The notes under the pieces are model-generated. The model did no database searches, was not told the origin of the DNA, and worked only from the letters and a program-made list of their open reading frames with translations. A DNA stretch of 6,743 nucleotides, from assembly GCA_012514915.1 (NCBI GenBank), contig JAAYZJ010000154.1, forward strand, positions 1 through 6,743, read 5' to 3'. A program made the translations under genes and the position numbers. Positions 6,316 through 6,743 of this stretch are shown here, piece by piece. Position 1 is the stretch's first letter, and each line of letters opens with the position of its first letter. Source of the stretch: Lentisphaerota bacterium. GTDB lineage: Bacteria > Verrucomicrobiota > Kiritimatiellia > RFP12 > JAAYLN01.

Positions 6316-6743
6316 CAGCCGGATTTCCAGCGCCCGGTCGCGACGCGCGCCCAGCTTGACGGCCTGCCGGTAGTACGCCTCGGCATCCCGTCGCGACTCC
6401 GCCCCGCGGTTCTGCGACAAATGCAGCCAGGCGAGATTCAGGTAGGCATGCGGATGCGTGGGAGCCAGGACAATGGCCTGGTCGAGCGCCAGCATCGCGT
6501 CGAACGTCCGTCCCGCGCCGCAGTAGGCGGCGGCCAGCGCCAGCAGCAGCGGCAGATCCTCACGCGGCCCGCGGAGATCCTCGAGCGCGGCGAGCGCCTC
6601 GTCGCACCGCCCCTGGCGCGTGCGGGCCAGCGCCAGCAGCAGACGGGCCGAACGGTTGGCGGGATCGGCCCGCAGCACGTCGACCAGCAGGCGGGTGGCA
6701 TCGGCCAACTGGTCGTCCTCGAACAACATGCGGGCCTGCCGCA
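6304..6743 (-). CDS. TPR-repeat protein, C-terminal part (5' end outside the window)
   Basis: The stop is TAG at 6306-6304. The first in-window ATG (6729-6727) is preceded by in-frame codons (RQAR) that read naturally into the helix MLFEDDQLADATRLL, so the true start is probably beyond the right edge. The 141 residues from that Met carry three to four tetratricopeptide repeats: a partial repeat ending in LRADPAN (about 1-25), RSARLLLALARTRQG with its partner helix (26-57), LPLLLALAAAYCGAGRTFDAMLALDQAIVLAPTH (about 59-92), and PHAYLNLAWLHLSQNRG...AEAYYRQAVKLGAR (93-129). TPR arrays are protein-protein scaffolds, so no enzyme role can be given. No signal peptide can be judged because the N-terminus is missing. 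The gene converges on cls with a 19-base gap and is therefore separate from the + strand unit. Confidence 0.85.
   Translation of the reverse strand, partial: RQARMLFEDDQLADATRLLVDVLRADPANRSARLLLALARTRQGRCDEALAALEDLRGPREDLPLLLALAAAYCGAGRTFDAMLALDQAIVLAPTHPHAYLNLAWLHLSQNRGAESRRDAEAYYRQAVKLGARRDRALEIRLGLE

Overview
This is a GC-rich bacterial window (roughly two thirds G+C by eye) with six protein-coding genes. Five are on the + strand and one is on the - strand at the right edge; the first and last genes run off the window. I see no rRNA, tRNA, CRISPR array, transposase or phage gene. The Gly-rich repeat protein, the divergent NagB-like protein and the promoter style suggest a PVC-superphylum bacterium (Kiritimatiellota, Lentisphaerota or Verrucomicrobiota). 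That placement is inference from family impressions, not a marker-gene result.

Left part (1-2218): the 3' end of a large, probably exported, glycine-rich protein that contains two diverged copies of one roughly 220-250-residue module. It is followed by a 191-base gap holding two hairpin-forming segments, a tandem 8-mer and a good sigma70-type promoter (TTGCAT, 17 bases, TATCAT).

Centre (2219-4284): a NagB/6-phosphogluconolactonase-superfamily protein annotated by fold only, because several catalytic and phosphate-binding residues of true glucosamine-6-phosphate deaminase are replaced. It is followed 56 bases later by serC, a canonical phosphoserine aminotransferase of serine biosynthesis. 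The two probably share the promoter at 2161-2189.

Right part (4285-6743): a 130-residue protein of unknown function, then a complete two-HKD cardiolipin synthase with an N-terminal membrane anchor 13 bases further on. Converging on it is the C-terminal part of a TPR-repeat protein on the - strand. The + strand genes from 2219 to 6284 have short gaps (56, 64 and 13 bases) and could be one transcription unit, although their functions (sugar-phosphate-like enzyme, serine synthesis, unknown, phospholipid synthesis) do not form one obvious pathway.

The points most worth following are the remodelled active site of the NagB-like protein, the duplicated Gly-rich module, the unknown 130-residue protein and the structured gap at 2028-2145. 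No clearly new multi-gene system is visible.
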